Assembly (NCBI GenBank): GCA_009760855.2
Contig: WPIO01000023.1
Location: 5,592,001-5,656,000, forward strand
From: Cristatella mucedo
Lineage: Eukaryota > Bryozoa > Phylactolaemata > Cristatellidae
Direction of reading: 5' to 3'
Length of the DNA stretch: 64,000 nucleotides
Shown here piece by piece: positions 35,490-46,745 of the stretch. Both the position numbers and the translations under genes were made by a program. How positions within the stretch are numbered: the stretch's first letter is position 1; each line of letters opens with the position of its first letter. The notes beneath the pieces were generated by a model. The model did no database searches, was not told the origin of the DNA, and saw only the letters and a program-made list of their open reading frames with translations.

Positions 35490-37250
35490 AGAATTGTTGA
35501 GATAGCGAGAGGAGAAGGGGGAGCTAACGGTAGTAGCCAGCTAATCACTCTGGAACCGTAGACAATGACTGCGTGTTTACTGGCTTGCCTATGCCTAGTG
35601 AAACTGCGCACGCAATCACAAGACAATTCACCAGCTTCTTTTCCAACATTTATAATATATAATATATGCCTAGAAAGAGATTTGGTGCTCTTAGGGTGCC
35701 GCACTCATGTTTTATTGTTTTCATTGCCAGTTTTCTTATATGCCGTAGGATTGCTCTCAGAAAAATTTTCTCTTTCCTTGGAGGCTCAGCGAACAATCGT
35801 GGTGATGAGCATTAATGTCGCTTGCGGGTACGTCAGTAACGGAAGCGCGACATTCGGGTCACGTGCTCTAGTTGTGTGCAAAGAAATGGTTACATTATGG
35901 CTACAATGAAATTCAAGACTATCTGGAGGATATAGCCCGCCACGGCGACTGAGAGATGACGACAATGCAACGGCTGCCTTCTTCCCCGGCTGATTTTAGC
36001 GTCTCGACGCAAAGCGCTGGCGTCTCGTCCACCGCCTATGGCGGTGGCGAGCGTCAGACGGTGGGCGGCAGGTGGCGCAGCTATAAGCATTCGGGGAGCC
36101 GGTTGGCTCGTCGGTCTGAGAGGACGCGATCTATCGCGAAGCCTCGCTCTGGTCAGCGAAACACGTGAGCCTAACGCGAAGCCTGCGCTCCAGCGCCATC
36201 TTACTCCGTTGCTGCGTCGGCTGCGGCAGCGCCTCGAATACCGGGGCTGTTTTCCGTGACCCCGGCGCTGCCCATAAGGCTCGACTGCAACGCTTCTAGC
36301 AGCCAGCGGCCTTTGAGCGTCGCCCGCGCGTCGCTGTCGCTGCAGTCAGCCGCAATCGCCTTGACTGCTGTCTCGCGGCACACTGCGACACCTCGGGCCT
36401 CCACAGCCACGGCCGTTCGCGAAGCGCTTGCTTCGGCGGCGACGGCGGCGACGGCGGTGGCGACGGCGCCGACGGTGACGGCAGCCACGGCTGCGGCGCT
36501 GCACGGCGGCTCCGAGCGACGCTCCAGGCAATGCTCGAGAGTAACGCAGGCCGCGCGAGCTCGCCGTTGCGGCGGCGGCGGCGGCGGCGGCGGTCAATTG
36601 CGATCCTCCGTTCAACGCCGTCGCAGCCGCCGCCGGCGGCCGGGGCTCCAAGCAAGGCACGACCGACCGCCGGCCTCCGCCGAGAGCCGCTATTTCCGGC
36701 TGCTCGCTACGTCAATGTGGCTGCGGCGTCTCGGCGACTCTTGAGATTCAACGAAGCTCGACTCGCGAGCGGGGCACGCGCCGATCGATGGAGGCTATGA
36801 GCTTAGCCCGTAGGCTAAGTTCGCTTTCAGCAAAGCTCAGTGCGGCGGCCGCCGCCGCAGCAGCTGCCGCCGCCGCTGTAACTGCCAAGGGCTCAATGCG
36901 ACGGAGACTCCTAGCAGGGCGCAATCATTCGGGGGTGGACTCTTCGTCAGCAATTCAAATTGCCTCAGCGCCTACTGCCGCTGCCACTGCGCGCAGCCGA
37001 AGGGCTGAAAAGTGGGCGCGAAGCGCCAGCCAGATAACGATTGCCGCGACGCGATTCGCGGCACCCGAGTTTAATCGCTGCCAGCTAAGGTTACGGCGCA
37101 ATCTGCGGCTATACTGACGGCGTACAGGGAGCGCAAGTCGCGAGCCAGTGGAAGCGCCCGCGCGCAGAAGCCAGCGAGTAGCGCTCCAGGCTTCCAGCGT
37201 GCCAGACGGTCGAGTTGTGCTGCTCAGCCTTACGCGTACTAGCTTCAAAG
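35490..37250. other. Mixed then GC-rich block; no gene recognised
   Basis: From about 35.95 to 37.25 kb the DNA is CpG-rich with runs of GGC/GCC (36573-36595, 36842-36875). Overlapping Ala/Arg frames on both strands prevent a coding call. It resembles the RGK 5' block in composition and could be a promoter or first exon. Confidence 0.4.
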
Positions 37251-37639
37251 TCGTCGCGCTACACCGGCCAGATTATGACTGCTTAGATCTCATGTCCGAA
37301 TCTATTCTCAGGTAGCATCAAAAGCCCAGCTGCTCATGTGCCAGTCAGTCAGCTGTACACTCAGACTTCGAAGCCAGCTGTAGGCAATGGCCGGTGCTGT
37401 ACACTCTGACCTCTCCGCGGCTACGAAATAGAACTGCTTTGCACTAATGACGCGTACTTATTGTACTAAGGTACGAGCTGTCGTTGATTGCTGCTAGGCT
37501 CTGCTGCCATTGGAATGCCTGCGTACGATAGAGACAGATTTGGCGACTCGCTGGCTGCGCATTGAGTCGCCAGTTTCCCCGGTATTTGCCACGCTCTGCC
37601 AAGGACCAGCTCGGCTACGAGAGCTAAGGTTCTTACGCT

Positions 37640-38022
37640 GACCCACAAGACCCGCCACGGTTTGGCTCCTTTGTACCTAGCTGAACTGCTACTTCAGTTT
37701 CAGCCTGTTCGCGCCCTCAGGTCCTGTGTGGACAATAAATTATCTGTACCATTCCTCTGCTTAAAGACCGCTGGCGACAAAAGCTTTAGCTCTGCAGGTC
37801 CTAGACTGTGGAACTCGCTTCCACAATTCTTACGCAACGACAACTACTCTTCGTACTGCTCATCCTTTTTTCTCTTTGTTGCGTGAGACAAAGTCTGTTC
37901 GCTACAGAATGCGTACCGAAAGCCGCTTAGGCTATGAGTTCGCTATACAAAACTCTCCTGCGTGACACCCACGTGGTCTTTATGACTTTTTGGAGTTACA
38001 GACGGAGATACATTACATTACC
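37640..38022 (+). mobile_element. LINE-B 3' end
   Basis: APLYLAELLLQFQPVRALRS, VDNKLSVPFLCLKTAGDKSF and SSAGPRLWNSLPQFLRNDNY, followed (with an internal deletion) by the 3' UTR TATACAAAACTCTCCTGCGT and the terminus GGAGTTACAGACGGAGATAC plus ATTACATTAC. This copy defines the LINE-B 3' end best. Confidence 0.85.
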
Positions 38023-38188
38023 TTATAGCTGTGCGCTTGCAGCATAGGACTTGAGTTCAGAAACTGGTGCAGCACGTTGTTAACGTAACGCACGCGTATG
38101 CCGCTTAAACACGCGCATGCATACGCGTAAGTTCGCGGTTCAACATATATTCCCCATATAGTATTATATATAATATGCGTGCATATAC

Positions 38189-38189
<1 letters not shown>

Positions 38190-38245
<56 letters not shown>
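38190..38245. repeat. (AT)n microsatellite
   Basis: 28 uninterrupted AT units. Confidence 0.95.
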
Positions 38246-38247
<2 letters not shown>

Positions 38248-38569
38248 AGAATGAAATCACCCAAAATAAATCTGTATGTGACGGCTTCAGAGTTATAGCA
38301 CCTCTAGATCCGGAAAGTCATAACCTATGACTACCTTTTTCAAGAGATCATCTAAAGGGATGTTAATGAATCGTACTTTATGGCTGATATTTTTTCAGGT
38401 GTGTTTCTCCTCGGTTGTGGGGCTACGTTTTGAGGACACTTATTAAGGTGTGGGTGCCTTTGATTGGTGTGTGCTGCGTGCAACGGTTCGGATTCGGTGC
38501 GTTGGGTCAATGCGCTGGGTCCACCAGTGTCAGATACCGTGTCTGTGAAGACTATGAGCACTCGTTACG
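38246..38569. other. Unassigned DNA
   Basis: Nothing recognised. Confidence 0.5.
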
Positions 38570-38875
38570 TGCCTCTTTTTGGAGTAGCAATTTTACTTTC
38601 AAAGTCTCAATTTACTCGCGACTGACGTCACGACATATCCTAATTTGACGAAATTTTAAAAAGAGCATTCAATCCACCCGTTCGTCATGCGTTTTCTGGG
38701 TCCATTCAAATTTTACTTTGCGTTCCCATGCGTGCCAACACTGTGCATGCATATGAATAAACCAATTTGCATTATTCCTTTCCAGCATATTTAAAGTACC
38801 TAAAATAGACTTAGTTCTCTTGAGATGCTAAGCAAATATCTTTTCATCTTAATAATAATAACTATTAGTTAGCCT
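38570..38875 (+). mobile_element. LINE-A 3' end, strongly decayed
   Basis: CTGACGTCACGACAT, AAATTTTAAAAAGAGCATTC and GGGTCCATTCAAATTT align with the C-terminal end. CCTTTCCAGCATATTTAAAG leads into a degenerate hairpin tail and an AATAATAATA end. Confidence 0.6.
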
Positions 38876-39074
38876 CATGAAATGCCCCTGTATGGAGTTT
38901 CGCGAATAGAGTGGTCACGGATCTGTTGTGTTTCACGTACCGATAACTCTAATCAGGATCACCTCTACACTGAGATAATGTAACTTTATTCTTTATGGCT
39001 TGGCTAATGAACACATAAAATCACTTCAATGATTTTGAGAATGGCCCTTTCAGCTTCTTACCAGAGGTAGCCAA

Positions 39075-39240
39075 TTACTAAGGCAAAGCCTCCAGGTGCT
39101 CGAATTTCACAATCCAGCTTGCAGCTTCAAATCAAGCAACCGGCAATTCTGTATTGTCCGCTGCAAGCGGTCGCGAGTGAGTGCCGCTGAAAAGAGTCTT
39201 TTTCCGGCTGTATAAATCATGCTTCAACTTGTTTTTACTT
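39075..39240 (+). mobile_element. Possible SINE-A copy, strongly decayed
   Basis: TTGTCCGCTGCAAGCGG and AAAGAGTCTTTTTCCGGCTG resemble the SINE-A body, with a weak head before it. It could be chance. Confidence 0.35.
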
Positions 39241-39466
39241 TTTTGCCTTTTGTAAGTCAGCGCTTAATTGTTAAAGTGCCTTCACCAGTGGCTTTCAGTC
39301 ATTTGACAAAGCGATGAATGATTTGTCCGTTGTGCGTATCTCTTCATTGTTTTAACCGCTTGCACATATTAAACTTGACTTGGTATGCTTAAGTACCAGA
39401 ATGCATTGTTAACTTGATACTGTTGTTACAGATTCTGTCCTTCCACATTGTGTTCGTATGCATCTC

Positions 39467-39510
39467 ATGATCACGATCATGTTCATCATGATGATCATGA
39501 TCGTGATCAT
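39467..39510. repeat. Perfect inverted repeat, 15-bp arms
   Basis: Left arm ATGATCACGATCATG (39467-39481), right arm CATGATCGTGATCAT (39496-39510), 14-base spacer made of the same ATGATC-like words. Confidence 0.95.
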
Positions 39511-39667
39511 CTCAATGCTTGATTCATTTTTTAAAGGAGCAAGACAATTAGCTGCTGCAGAGAAGCTCATACAAGTGCTGAGGTCAGCGGGGATACACAA
39601 CCCATTTTACGGCTATCGCTCGAAGCTCTTAACGCGCTAACGAGCCCTTGGTAATGAGACCGAGCTA

Positions 39668-40515
39668 TAATAATAATAATGAATTTGTATAGCACCCTCA
39701 GAGAACACAATCTCTTTCTAGACACTTTATAAATGCTGTAGTGTAAGCATGATCCAATGGTGGCTGCATGCGCGGTGACTGCATGCGGAAGGACACCAAG
39801 GCGAATCACTAGGACCTACGAAATGCTGTGTTAAAGAGATAAGTGCTTAGCTTCTTTTTAAATTTCACCAATTTGGGAGATGTCGTGACGTTAGTCGGTA
39901 GTGAAGTACAGTTTTTGTGTGGGAGCATATGAACTAAAGTCTCCAAATAATTTGATGTTCATGCGAGGTGTAGGTAAACAATTTGATTTCGAAAAGTAGG
40001 TGGTACGATGCTCGGCCTGGTGGAGGAGTAGATCTGATAGGTTGGCTGGAGCTTAAAATAATCAAGGGACCTAAAAGTGAGTGACGGAATCTTAAATTCG
40101 ATCCACTGCTTGACTGGGAGTCAGTGCAGGTCGGCGAAAAGTGGTGTGATGTGCTACTGCGACGCTCACGACAGAAAAGCCTAGCTGGAGAGTTTTGCAC
40201 CAGTTGCAGACGCCTCGTTGCACAGGCCGGTAGACCAGCATGCAGTGAGCTACGAGGTTGATACTGGATGTCACAAATGCATGGACCAATTTAGATGTAG
40301 TATCCCGTATAAACAAGCCCGAACCTTAGATATGTCATGTAGCTGAAAGTAGGCAGACTTGTCTGTGAAGCCAATGTACACGCCTAGTAAAAGGTCACTT
40401 TGAAACAGGACACCTAGATTTCGTGCAGATGCAGCTGATCTGCTGGAAAACCGATTTTTAGCGTTAAGTTTTTCAATTTCTGAATCGCACTTAGTTTGCC
40501 CATACCTACTAAGTT
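39668..40515 (-). mobile_element. LINE-A 3' half
   Basis: Plus orientation AATAATAATGAATTTG, inverted tail, 3' UTR, then minus-strand ORF pieces (RRSSTSHHFSPTCTD, RDTTSKLVHAFVTSSINLV, ARNLGVLFQSDLLLG). It stops about 200 bp before the left LTR of the Ty3/Gypsy-type element. Confidence 0.85.
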
Positions 40516-40727
40516 GCACTGCACGGCTCTGCCATCTTATCAGTCCTGCGTGTGATAGCAAACCTCGACAATCGGTGAAGACGGTCGAGTGGCTGGTAAA
40601 GCTTGTTGTGAAGAAATTCGTGCAATCGGCCAAAGCGGACAAAGCTCAAGAGCCGCTCGAGCTCGGAGCTTTAGAGAAAAGTCTCCCGAGCAGCACTCGC
40701 TTGATCTACGCGGTCCTGACCTGCCCA

Positions 40728-40888
40728 GCCGCCGCCCTCTTCCGGCCCACGGAACGACGGGCCCGCACTGCTGCACGCTCAGCGGTTCCTCAGCTGGCGC
40801 GGTGGCCTCTCCGGCCCGGCTAATCAGTCTCAAGTAAGCGGCGTACGTCTGAGCCGTTTCTTGCTGTGCGCCACTGCTCGGACAAACT
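40728..40888 (+). repeat. Left LTR (core)
   Basis: Aligns without large gaps to 45586-45747, with roughly 25 differences over about 160 bases by eye (for example GCCGCCCTCTTCCGGCCCAC in both). Similarity may extend back to about 40717. Confidence 0.85.
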
Positions 40889-40940
40889 TGACAGCGGCTG
40901 CGAGCGGGATTTCCTTTTCGTTGACCCGCGGTGACCCGAG

Positions 40941-41135
40941 AATAATGCACTTGACGAAGCGCCCTCGGAGAACTCAGTCTCTTTCGAGGCGCTTTGCATT
41001 TGCTGCAAAGGAAGCACGGAATCGAACGGCGGAGTGAGAGAACGCTTTATCTCATTTGACGAGGAAAGGCAGCAAATGTAAGGCGCCTAGAAAGAGCTTG
41101 AGTTCTCTGAGGGCGCTTTATCAAGTGCATTATTA
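40941..41135. repeat. Fold-back element made of two inverted LINE-A/SINE-B tails
   Basis: Left arm 40941-41006 and right arm 41069-41135 are inverted copies of the shared retroposon tail, from AATAATGCACTTG to TTTGCTGC, separated by about 60 bp. It lies just inside the left LTR of the Ty3/Gypsy-type element. Confidence 0.85.
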
Positions 41136-41329
41136 TTATTATAAAGCAAGCATTCGGCGACTACAAGGACACGTTCGAATAGTGCGCGCTTGCCTTTGAG
41201 ACTCCGGTAGATCGCCACGAAGCCGTATTTCTCGTTTGATCCGAACTAACTAACGCTGCACAGCTTTGCATCGCCGGATAGAAGCCATCGGATAGGAGCC
41301 AGCTAAAATTCACGCATGCAATTTCGGAC

Positions 41330-41664
41330 TATCTCATGCCGGCACCGCTTGAAATCGCAGAAACCCTGAAAAAAGTTTCAATATCGTCATCGACGAGCTG
41401 GCGAAACGGCGAGGCGACTTATAGCCGCCTTGCGTCTTTTGCCTTAGCACTTCGGATTCGACCGGTTTTTTGCCGAAAGCTCTGCGAAAACAGCTGCTAC
41501 GTAGCCTTTCATGCAGTGCCACTCGGCAAAAGCGGTTAACAGTGAACAACCTGACACTGGAGATAGCGCTAGACATTGCGACAGCAGAGGAAAAGTCGCA
41601 AAAAGGGTCGCAGCGACGGGGAAAGGTTCTGGGCAAACCTCCGCAAAAATATATTTATGGATAA
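41330..41664 (+). pseudogene. Ty3/Gypsy-type gag (capsid) remnant
   Basis: The segment LPKALRKQLLRSL, then LTVNNLTLEIALDIATAEE, reads like the end of a Gypsy capsid domain (a basic 'LRxQLxxGL' helix and the 'LTLxxALxIAxxxE' helix). The upstream part is in a different frame with a stop. Assignment rests on these patterns and on position after the left LTR. Confidence 0.6.
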
Positions 41665-41981
41665 TTTGCTGTATTGTATTGTTAAAAATATATTGTATTT
41701 GGTGCCGTAACAATATCAACATATTATATTGTCCTGGTGAACAATATCTATTGTACTAAAATACTTAATGAGGCAGGTTTTCCAAGTTTTAACAGCACTT
41801 CCAGACTCCTGAATCTGACCGCACTGCGTGGATTGCGGTGTGCCAGAGTCCGTACAGCGTGTTTTTTAAAGACAGTTTTAGACCATAGTTTTCAGTTTTA
41901 TAGTTTTTGCTTCGATAACCTAACAACATATTGTATTGTTTGCAATTACAATAACAGTAAATCATTATTGTTTGCTATGAA

Positions 41982-42006
41982 AATATATATATATATATAT
42001 ATATAT
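41982..42006. repeat. (AT)n microsatellite inside the Ty3/Gypsy-type element
   Basis: About 12 AT units between the gag and protease remnants. Confidence 0.92.
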
Positions 42007-42039
42007 TCATCGTTAGCTTTCAAAATTGACATGCAATAA

Positions 42040-42470
42040 TAACATTCTTGTTCCAAGGCCCGGTTACGGGCATTCAGCGGCCGAACTTTTGCCTGTGGAC
42101 ACGGTGAGCGGGCCGCTTTTTAAGCCAATCGCCCGCGAATGCGTCTCTCGTGGCTCAACTCATGACAAAAGGCGAAGCTGCTCTCATTACCGCAGCGTAC
42201 GTCACGCTTTGAGTTACAAGGACATCTTCAAAAAGTCTGTAGAAGATCGGCATCCAAAGCGAGTGGCAGGAAAGGCTACCGGCAGAGCAACAAAGTCACT
42301 CAGCAACTCTGAGGACGTTAGACAAGTGTCAGACGACGTCGTTTTCATTCATTCAGAGAGAAGTGCGACCAATAAACCTTGCACGATACGAGTCCATATT
42401 GAAGGAACACTAGTTTAAATTTAATTTGACACGAGATCGATCTACGCTATCCTCGCAAGAGTATAAGCGT
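42040..42470 (+). pseudogene. Ty3/Gypsy-type nucleocapsid and protease remnant
   Basis: The open frame to 42418 ends with TIRVHIEGTLV, the usual strand before a retroviral-type protease active site. After two stops, FDTRSIYAIL appears where the catalytic Asp-Thr-Gly is expected, with Gly changed to Arg. GYGHSAAE near 42060 may be a ruined zinc knuckle. Confidence 0.6.
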
Positions 42471-42729
42471 GAGTCTGTCCTCACCTCAAACTTAGGTATA
42501 TTATGCAGTGGCCATACGGTGCTGCGGCGATAGCTCCTGCTCGTGTAATTCATCGGCAGACTGGATGCTAAGGAAAAAATGGGTAGGCTCGACTTTTCGT
42601 CCTTGCCGAAAGTGACGTATCACTGTTCGGCAAAGAGTGGATGACGGCTGTCGATCTTAACACCAGCAGGAGGGTTTCTATGCACTTTTCGATTAAAAGC
42701 ATCGAGACTTAGATCGAGACTTACGGTCT

Positions 42730-43480
42730 TCTACGGCAGCAGGACGATCTCCTCCACCAGACACTGGGTAAGTTCAGCAACATCGAAGCAACGTTGCGCG
42801 TTCGAGAGGACGCCGTGTCCGTGCATACTAAGTATCGAACTGTGCCGTTTGCGATTGGCGAGAAAGTAGAGGCTGAGCTAAACAAATTGCTCTCTGAGGG
42901 GGTCATTTGGTCGAGCAGGGCGAATGGGCGACTCCTATATTGCCAGTAATTAAGCCCGACAGCTCAATCCGCATCTGCGGGGACTACAAAGCACCGCGAA
43001 ACTCCCAGCTAATAATTGACCCTTAACCGTTGCCTTCGATAGACGACTGCCAGGACAAAATAAATGGGATGTGGGGACCTGATTTTCAAAGCTAGACTCA
43101 TCCTGTGCATTTACGCAGATCGAGCTCGAGGAAGCGTCCTAAGCATTAAGTGACCAACGTACGACGTACAAGGTTCTATTCAAATACAGCCGCCTAACGG
43201 TCGGTGCTCGCCTCTGCTCCCGCTATACATGAAAGGGCTATAGATCAATCACTTGCTCTCTGGGCTGCCCCTGGTGTATCGTTCTACCAGGGGGACAAAC
43301 CGTCTAGAGTGTACCTTGGGCATCAGATAGGCAAGAACGGCATTCATCCCACGGAGGACAAAGTGGCAGCCATAAAAAACAACCCGCGGCGCTACGGATG
43401 TCCGTGGCCTACGGTCATCTAACGAGACGGTAGAATACTATCTCAAGTTCTTGCCCAATCGGGCACAGGTATCGTACCCC
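42730..43480 (+). pseudogene. Ty3/Gypsy-type reverse transcriptase remnant
   Basis: [20 protein letters not shown] and GVIWSSRA, then [15 protein letters not shown], then a stop and PLPSIDD, represent the N-terminal RT blocks. The catalytic Y-x-D-D box reads FYQGD (one Asp lost) near 43285, followed by YLGHQIGKNGIHPTEDKVAA. Several stops and frameshifts. Confidence 0.82.
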
Positions 43481-43965
43481 TTGAACGAATTGCTTCAAAA
43501 ACAAGGCAGGTGGCTGTGAACTATTCCTTGCCAAAAGGATGTCAAAACGGCTAAGGAAATGATTAGCTCTGAAAGCGTACTGGCATCACACAACCCCAGT
43601 GAAATGCTTGTGCTAGCTTGCGACGGGTTATCTTGTGGACTGAGCGCTGTTTTGACCCATCGATTAGCCCAAGAAGTAGGAGCGGCCCATCCATCGCCTT
43701 CGCTCCCTGTACGCTGTCCACTAGCAAGAATAACTATTCGCAGATTGAAAAAAGAGGCACCGTCAATAATCTTCGGCGTCATTCGTTTTCGCCAAATATT
43801 TATGCGGTCGGAAGTTCCTGCTTCTCACTGATCGCCGCCCATTCGTCACTATTCTTGGCCCTAAGACGGGCATTCCACCTATTGCTGCCACGAGCACGCA
43901 GCGTCTGGATTCGGCTTTGTCTGCATACACAATCTGTCATCGAGTGCATGCGGTCAGAGCGCTAG
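43481..43965 (+). pseudogene. Ty3/Gypsy-type RNase H remnant
   Basis: MLVLACDGLSCGLSAVLTHR covers the first catalytic Asp block. A frameshift moves the next part (NNYSQIEKRG and the FGVIRFRQIF block) into other frames. These match the RNase H order in Ty3/Gypsy pol. Confidence 0.78.
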
Positions 43966-44108
43966 CGCTCGCTGATGCCACGTTACGGCTACCACTACCG
44001 CATAAGGAAGGCTTCTGTCTAGAGACCACTCGGTTTCACGTTTACCATTGTGCTATGCTTCCTGTGACAATGTAAACGTTTCGGGCAGCGCTCAGAATTG
44101 ACCCGAGA

Positions 44109-44423
44109 GTGTCCGCTGCTTATGACAGACTGGGGAGGGGCTGGCCTGCCAGAAATACATTACCTGTCATTACCGCATACTACAGCTGCAGACAGGAGCT
44201 GGCAATACATGGTGAGTATCTTCCGGGCACGAGACTAGCCGCACCCACTTCACTCCTCGGCCAGCTGCTGCGTAAGCTGCACGGCGGCCATCTTGGCATA
44301 ATTAAAATGAAAGCTGCTGCTCCAAACTACGTCCGGTGGCTGGGCATAGATAGCAACGTAGTGTCTATGTCCCGTAGTTGCCCTCGTTGCAACCAAGTCA
44401 GGCATGTAGCGCCTCGCGCATGA
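44109..44423 (+). pseudogene. Ty3/Gypsy-type integrase zinc (H2C2) domain remnant
   Basis: LLRKLHGGHLGIIKMKA, then YVRWLGIDSNV and SCPRCNQVRH, contains the His-His and Cys-x2-Cys ligands of the integrase N-terminal domain. Open over 104 codons. Confidence 0.82.
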
Positions 44424-45150
44424 AGAGTGACCCAGTTGGACCCTGGCAGCGCATTCACATTGATTTTGCCGGACCACTTGACAACCACAATTTCCTAACG
44501 GTGGTAGATGCGTTCTCGAAGTGGCCTGTAGTGTTTCGCATGAGGGAGGCGACTTCTGACATCACAATCTCGACTCTTCGGACACTCTTTGCTCGGTTGT
44601 GTCTACTCAGGGTAATTGCGTCTGGCGACGGGTGGATATTCGCCTCTCATGACTTTGCTAGCTTCCTACAAGCTAGCGGCATCCCGCACTTCATTTCGGC
44701 ACCTTATTACCCACAGAGCAACGGACTAGCTGAGCGCTTTGTGCAAACTTTCAAGCGGGCGTATGCAGCTCGCGCACGAATACCACAGCGGCGCATTGGC
44801 TAGTTCATGTTAACGTACCGCTCCTCTGAGAACGCCACGATCGGGTCCACCCCATGGCGGTTACTGCTCGGCCGAAACTTTCGCACGTACCCGGACCTGC
44901 TTCATCTTTCCACTGAAGGTACTGCCATCCCTTCATCTCCAACTAAACCTCTTAGATATGTGAATTGAGACCTGGCATAATACAGGGGCTATCGTAACAC
45001 GAAAACAATTTTGTCTCCAGGAACGGTAAAGGCCGCCATGGGTTGTGCGACGTAATGGGTAGACCTAGGAAAATGGTGTTGACAGAGTGATTCGTCGCCC
45101 AAACCAGCTTTGCCGGCAAGGTGCAATGTCACGCACTGCCGGCGTGCCCT
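44424..45150 (+). pseudogene. Ty3/Gypsy-type integrase core and C-terminal remnant
   Basis: HIDFAGP carries the first acidic residue and VVDAFSKWPVVF follows. The second block reads SGDGWIFASHDFASF, where the usual SDNG has changed, and the Glu block NGLAERFVQTFK is kept. A TAG at 44801-44803 is followed in the same frame by FMLTYRSSENATIGSTPWRL, the expected continuation, until further stops. Confidence 0.85.
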
Positions 45151-45585
45151 AAGGAAAGTATTAGCAGGGCCCGAGAGGAGGAAGAGCCGCAGCCAGTGGT
45201 AGCAGCATTTGCCCTTGCGAATAATAATGCTTCAGCTGCGGCGAAAGCCACTGACGTAATCAGCCATAGCCCCACTCTGTAGCAGCTGAGAGTACCGTGG
45301 CCCGAACTGACTCCCGGCTATATCTTGGTACTGCTGACACCGGTTTTTTTTTATTCCAGGCCCATTGGCAGAGAGCCCATGCGATCGTTCGGAAGAAAAT
45401 ATCTCGAACATCGGAGCTGGATTCATCTCTGACAGCCACACCGCCAACTCAAGCCGATACGCACAGCGTACATCGACTCGTAGCAACCAAGGGCACCGCC
45501 CTGCCTACCTACTGGACTATGTACCGTGAGACTGGCGCTTTATCGGCTACTGGTGGGGGGGGAGAGAGGTCTGCCCGACTCGCCA

Positions 45586-45747
45586 ACCGCCGCCCTCTTC
45601 CGGCCCACGGAACGGCGGACCCACTTTTGGGCACGCTCAGTGGTTCCTCAGCTAGCGAGGTGGCCTCTCCGACCCGGCTAATCAGTCTGAAATAAATCGG
45701 CGTCTGTCTGAGCCGTCTTTTGCTGTTCGTGACTGCTCTCACAAACT
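45586..45747 (+). repeat. Right LTR (core)
   Basis: Direct repeat of 40728-40888. It contains AATAAA at about 45691, a plausible polyadenylation signal that is changed in the left copy. Similarity may extend to about 45570. Confidence 0.85.
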
Positions 45748-45760
45748 GTAAAGTGGCTCG

Positions 45761-46529
45761 AGAAATATTCAGGATTTTTTCCTGTATTGTAGTTATGAGC
45801 AATTGTAAAGCTGTAGTAGTTGTCTTGCAAAGAGCCTCGGTCAAGCCAGTACGTGCTAGGCATGAAATCATTGGCCAAGAGGCACCGCTTTTGTAGCACG
45901 GCGGTGCTGTGGAGATCTATGATCATGCGGCAGGCCTTTCCTGCTGCATATTGCGGATCGGTCTGACCCAGGTCAATAGCGGAAAGAGCACTACTAAAGC
46001 GAGTGATCTGTATCTTTTTCTTTGAGGTGCCGACGATAGCCAATCCCACTTGTCTTTGAAACCTTGCATCAATTGACTTCTGCTATCTATTAGTTACGTC
46101 GGACATGTGCTCTTTCGCGAGATTTAAATAGGTTTATAAGCTAATCGTATTCACCATCGTTTGCCTGCTGCCTGGCCTGTACTGCATGTGGTGCAGCGTC
46201 ACATGGGGCGGGCCATATCGTTGAGGGTCTTCATGTGTACCTCACGGCCAGCCACGCGGATCCACTAGCGCTGTATTCAACTCAAACCTGGTCTAAGCGC
46301 CTCCTCTACAGTAACGCTGCTACCACTTATAAGCTCCAGGCTTATTGCAAGCTCCAGCTCGCCCTGATCCTGGCACGTGCTTCTAGGCTGATGACGCTTA
46401 GCTAGTTCAATTAGTTAAGTGCGGGCAGCCTTTCTAATCTCTTTTTGGCTGGTTTTCTCACTAATTCTTGTACATGACTGTGTTAAATCATTCCCAATCG
46501 AGGTAAATTCTACCTGCACTCGGCCCAAG
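45761..46529. other. Unassigned DNA
   Basis: No motif recognised between the right LTR and the next LINE-A tail. Confidence 0.5.
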
Positions 46530-46745
46530 CACAGAAGTCTGCTTATGCGTTCTGACACTGCGCTTGCTACCACTAACCGTGTTTGCATGCTGACCAATGC
46601 GCGGCACCTCTAAACATGTTATGCTTGTTGAGATTGAACATGCTACCATTAAACATTCCATCATTCTTCCTTTGCAGCAAATTTAAAGTGCCTACAGAGA
46701 GATTGGGTTATCTGAGGGCGCTATGACAAATGTATTCATATCATT
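46530..46745 (+). mobile_element. LINE-A 3' UTR fragment
   Basis: CTACCACTAACCGTGTTTGC, CATGCTACCATTAAACATTC and TTCCTTTGCAGCAAATTTAA, then the hairpin tail (GTGCCTACAGAGAGATTGGG), match other LINE-A 3' UTRs. Confidence 0.8.

Larger units (their letters stand above)
40717..45760 (+). mobile_element. Ty3/Gypsy-type LTR retrotransposon, decayed copy with both LTRs
   Basis: Two direct repeats (cores 40728-40888 and 45586-45747) enclose, in order, remnants of gag, a protease active-site region, reverse transcriptase, RNase H, an integrase zinc domain and an integrase core. Integrase after RNase H is the Ty3/Gypsy order. Every domain carries stops or frameshifts and key residues are changed, so it cannot be active. 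The left part also holds an inserted fold-back element (40941-41135). The exact LTR ends and a target-site duplication could not be fixed by eye. Confidence 0.85.
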
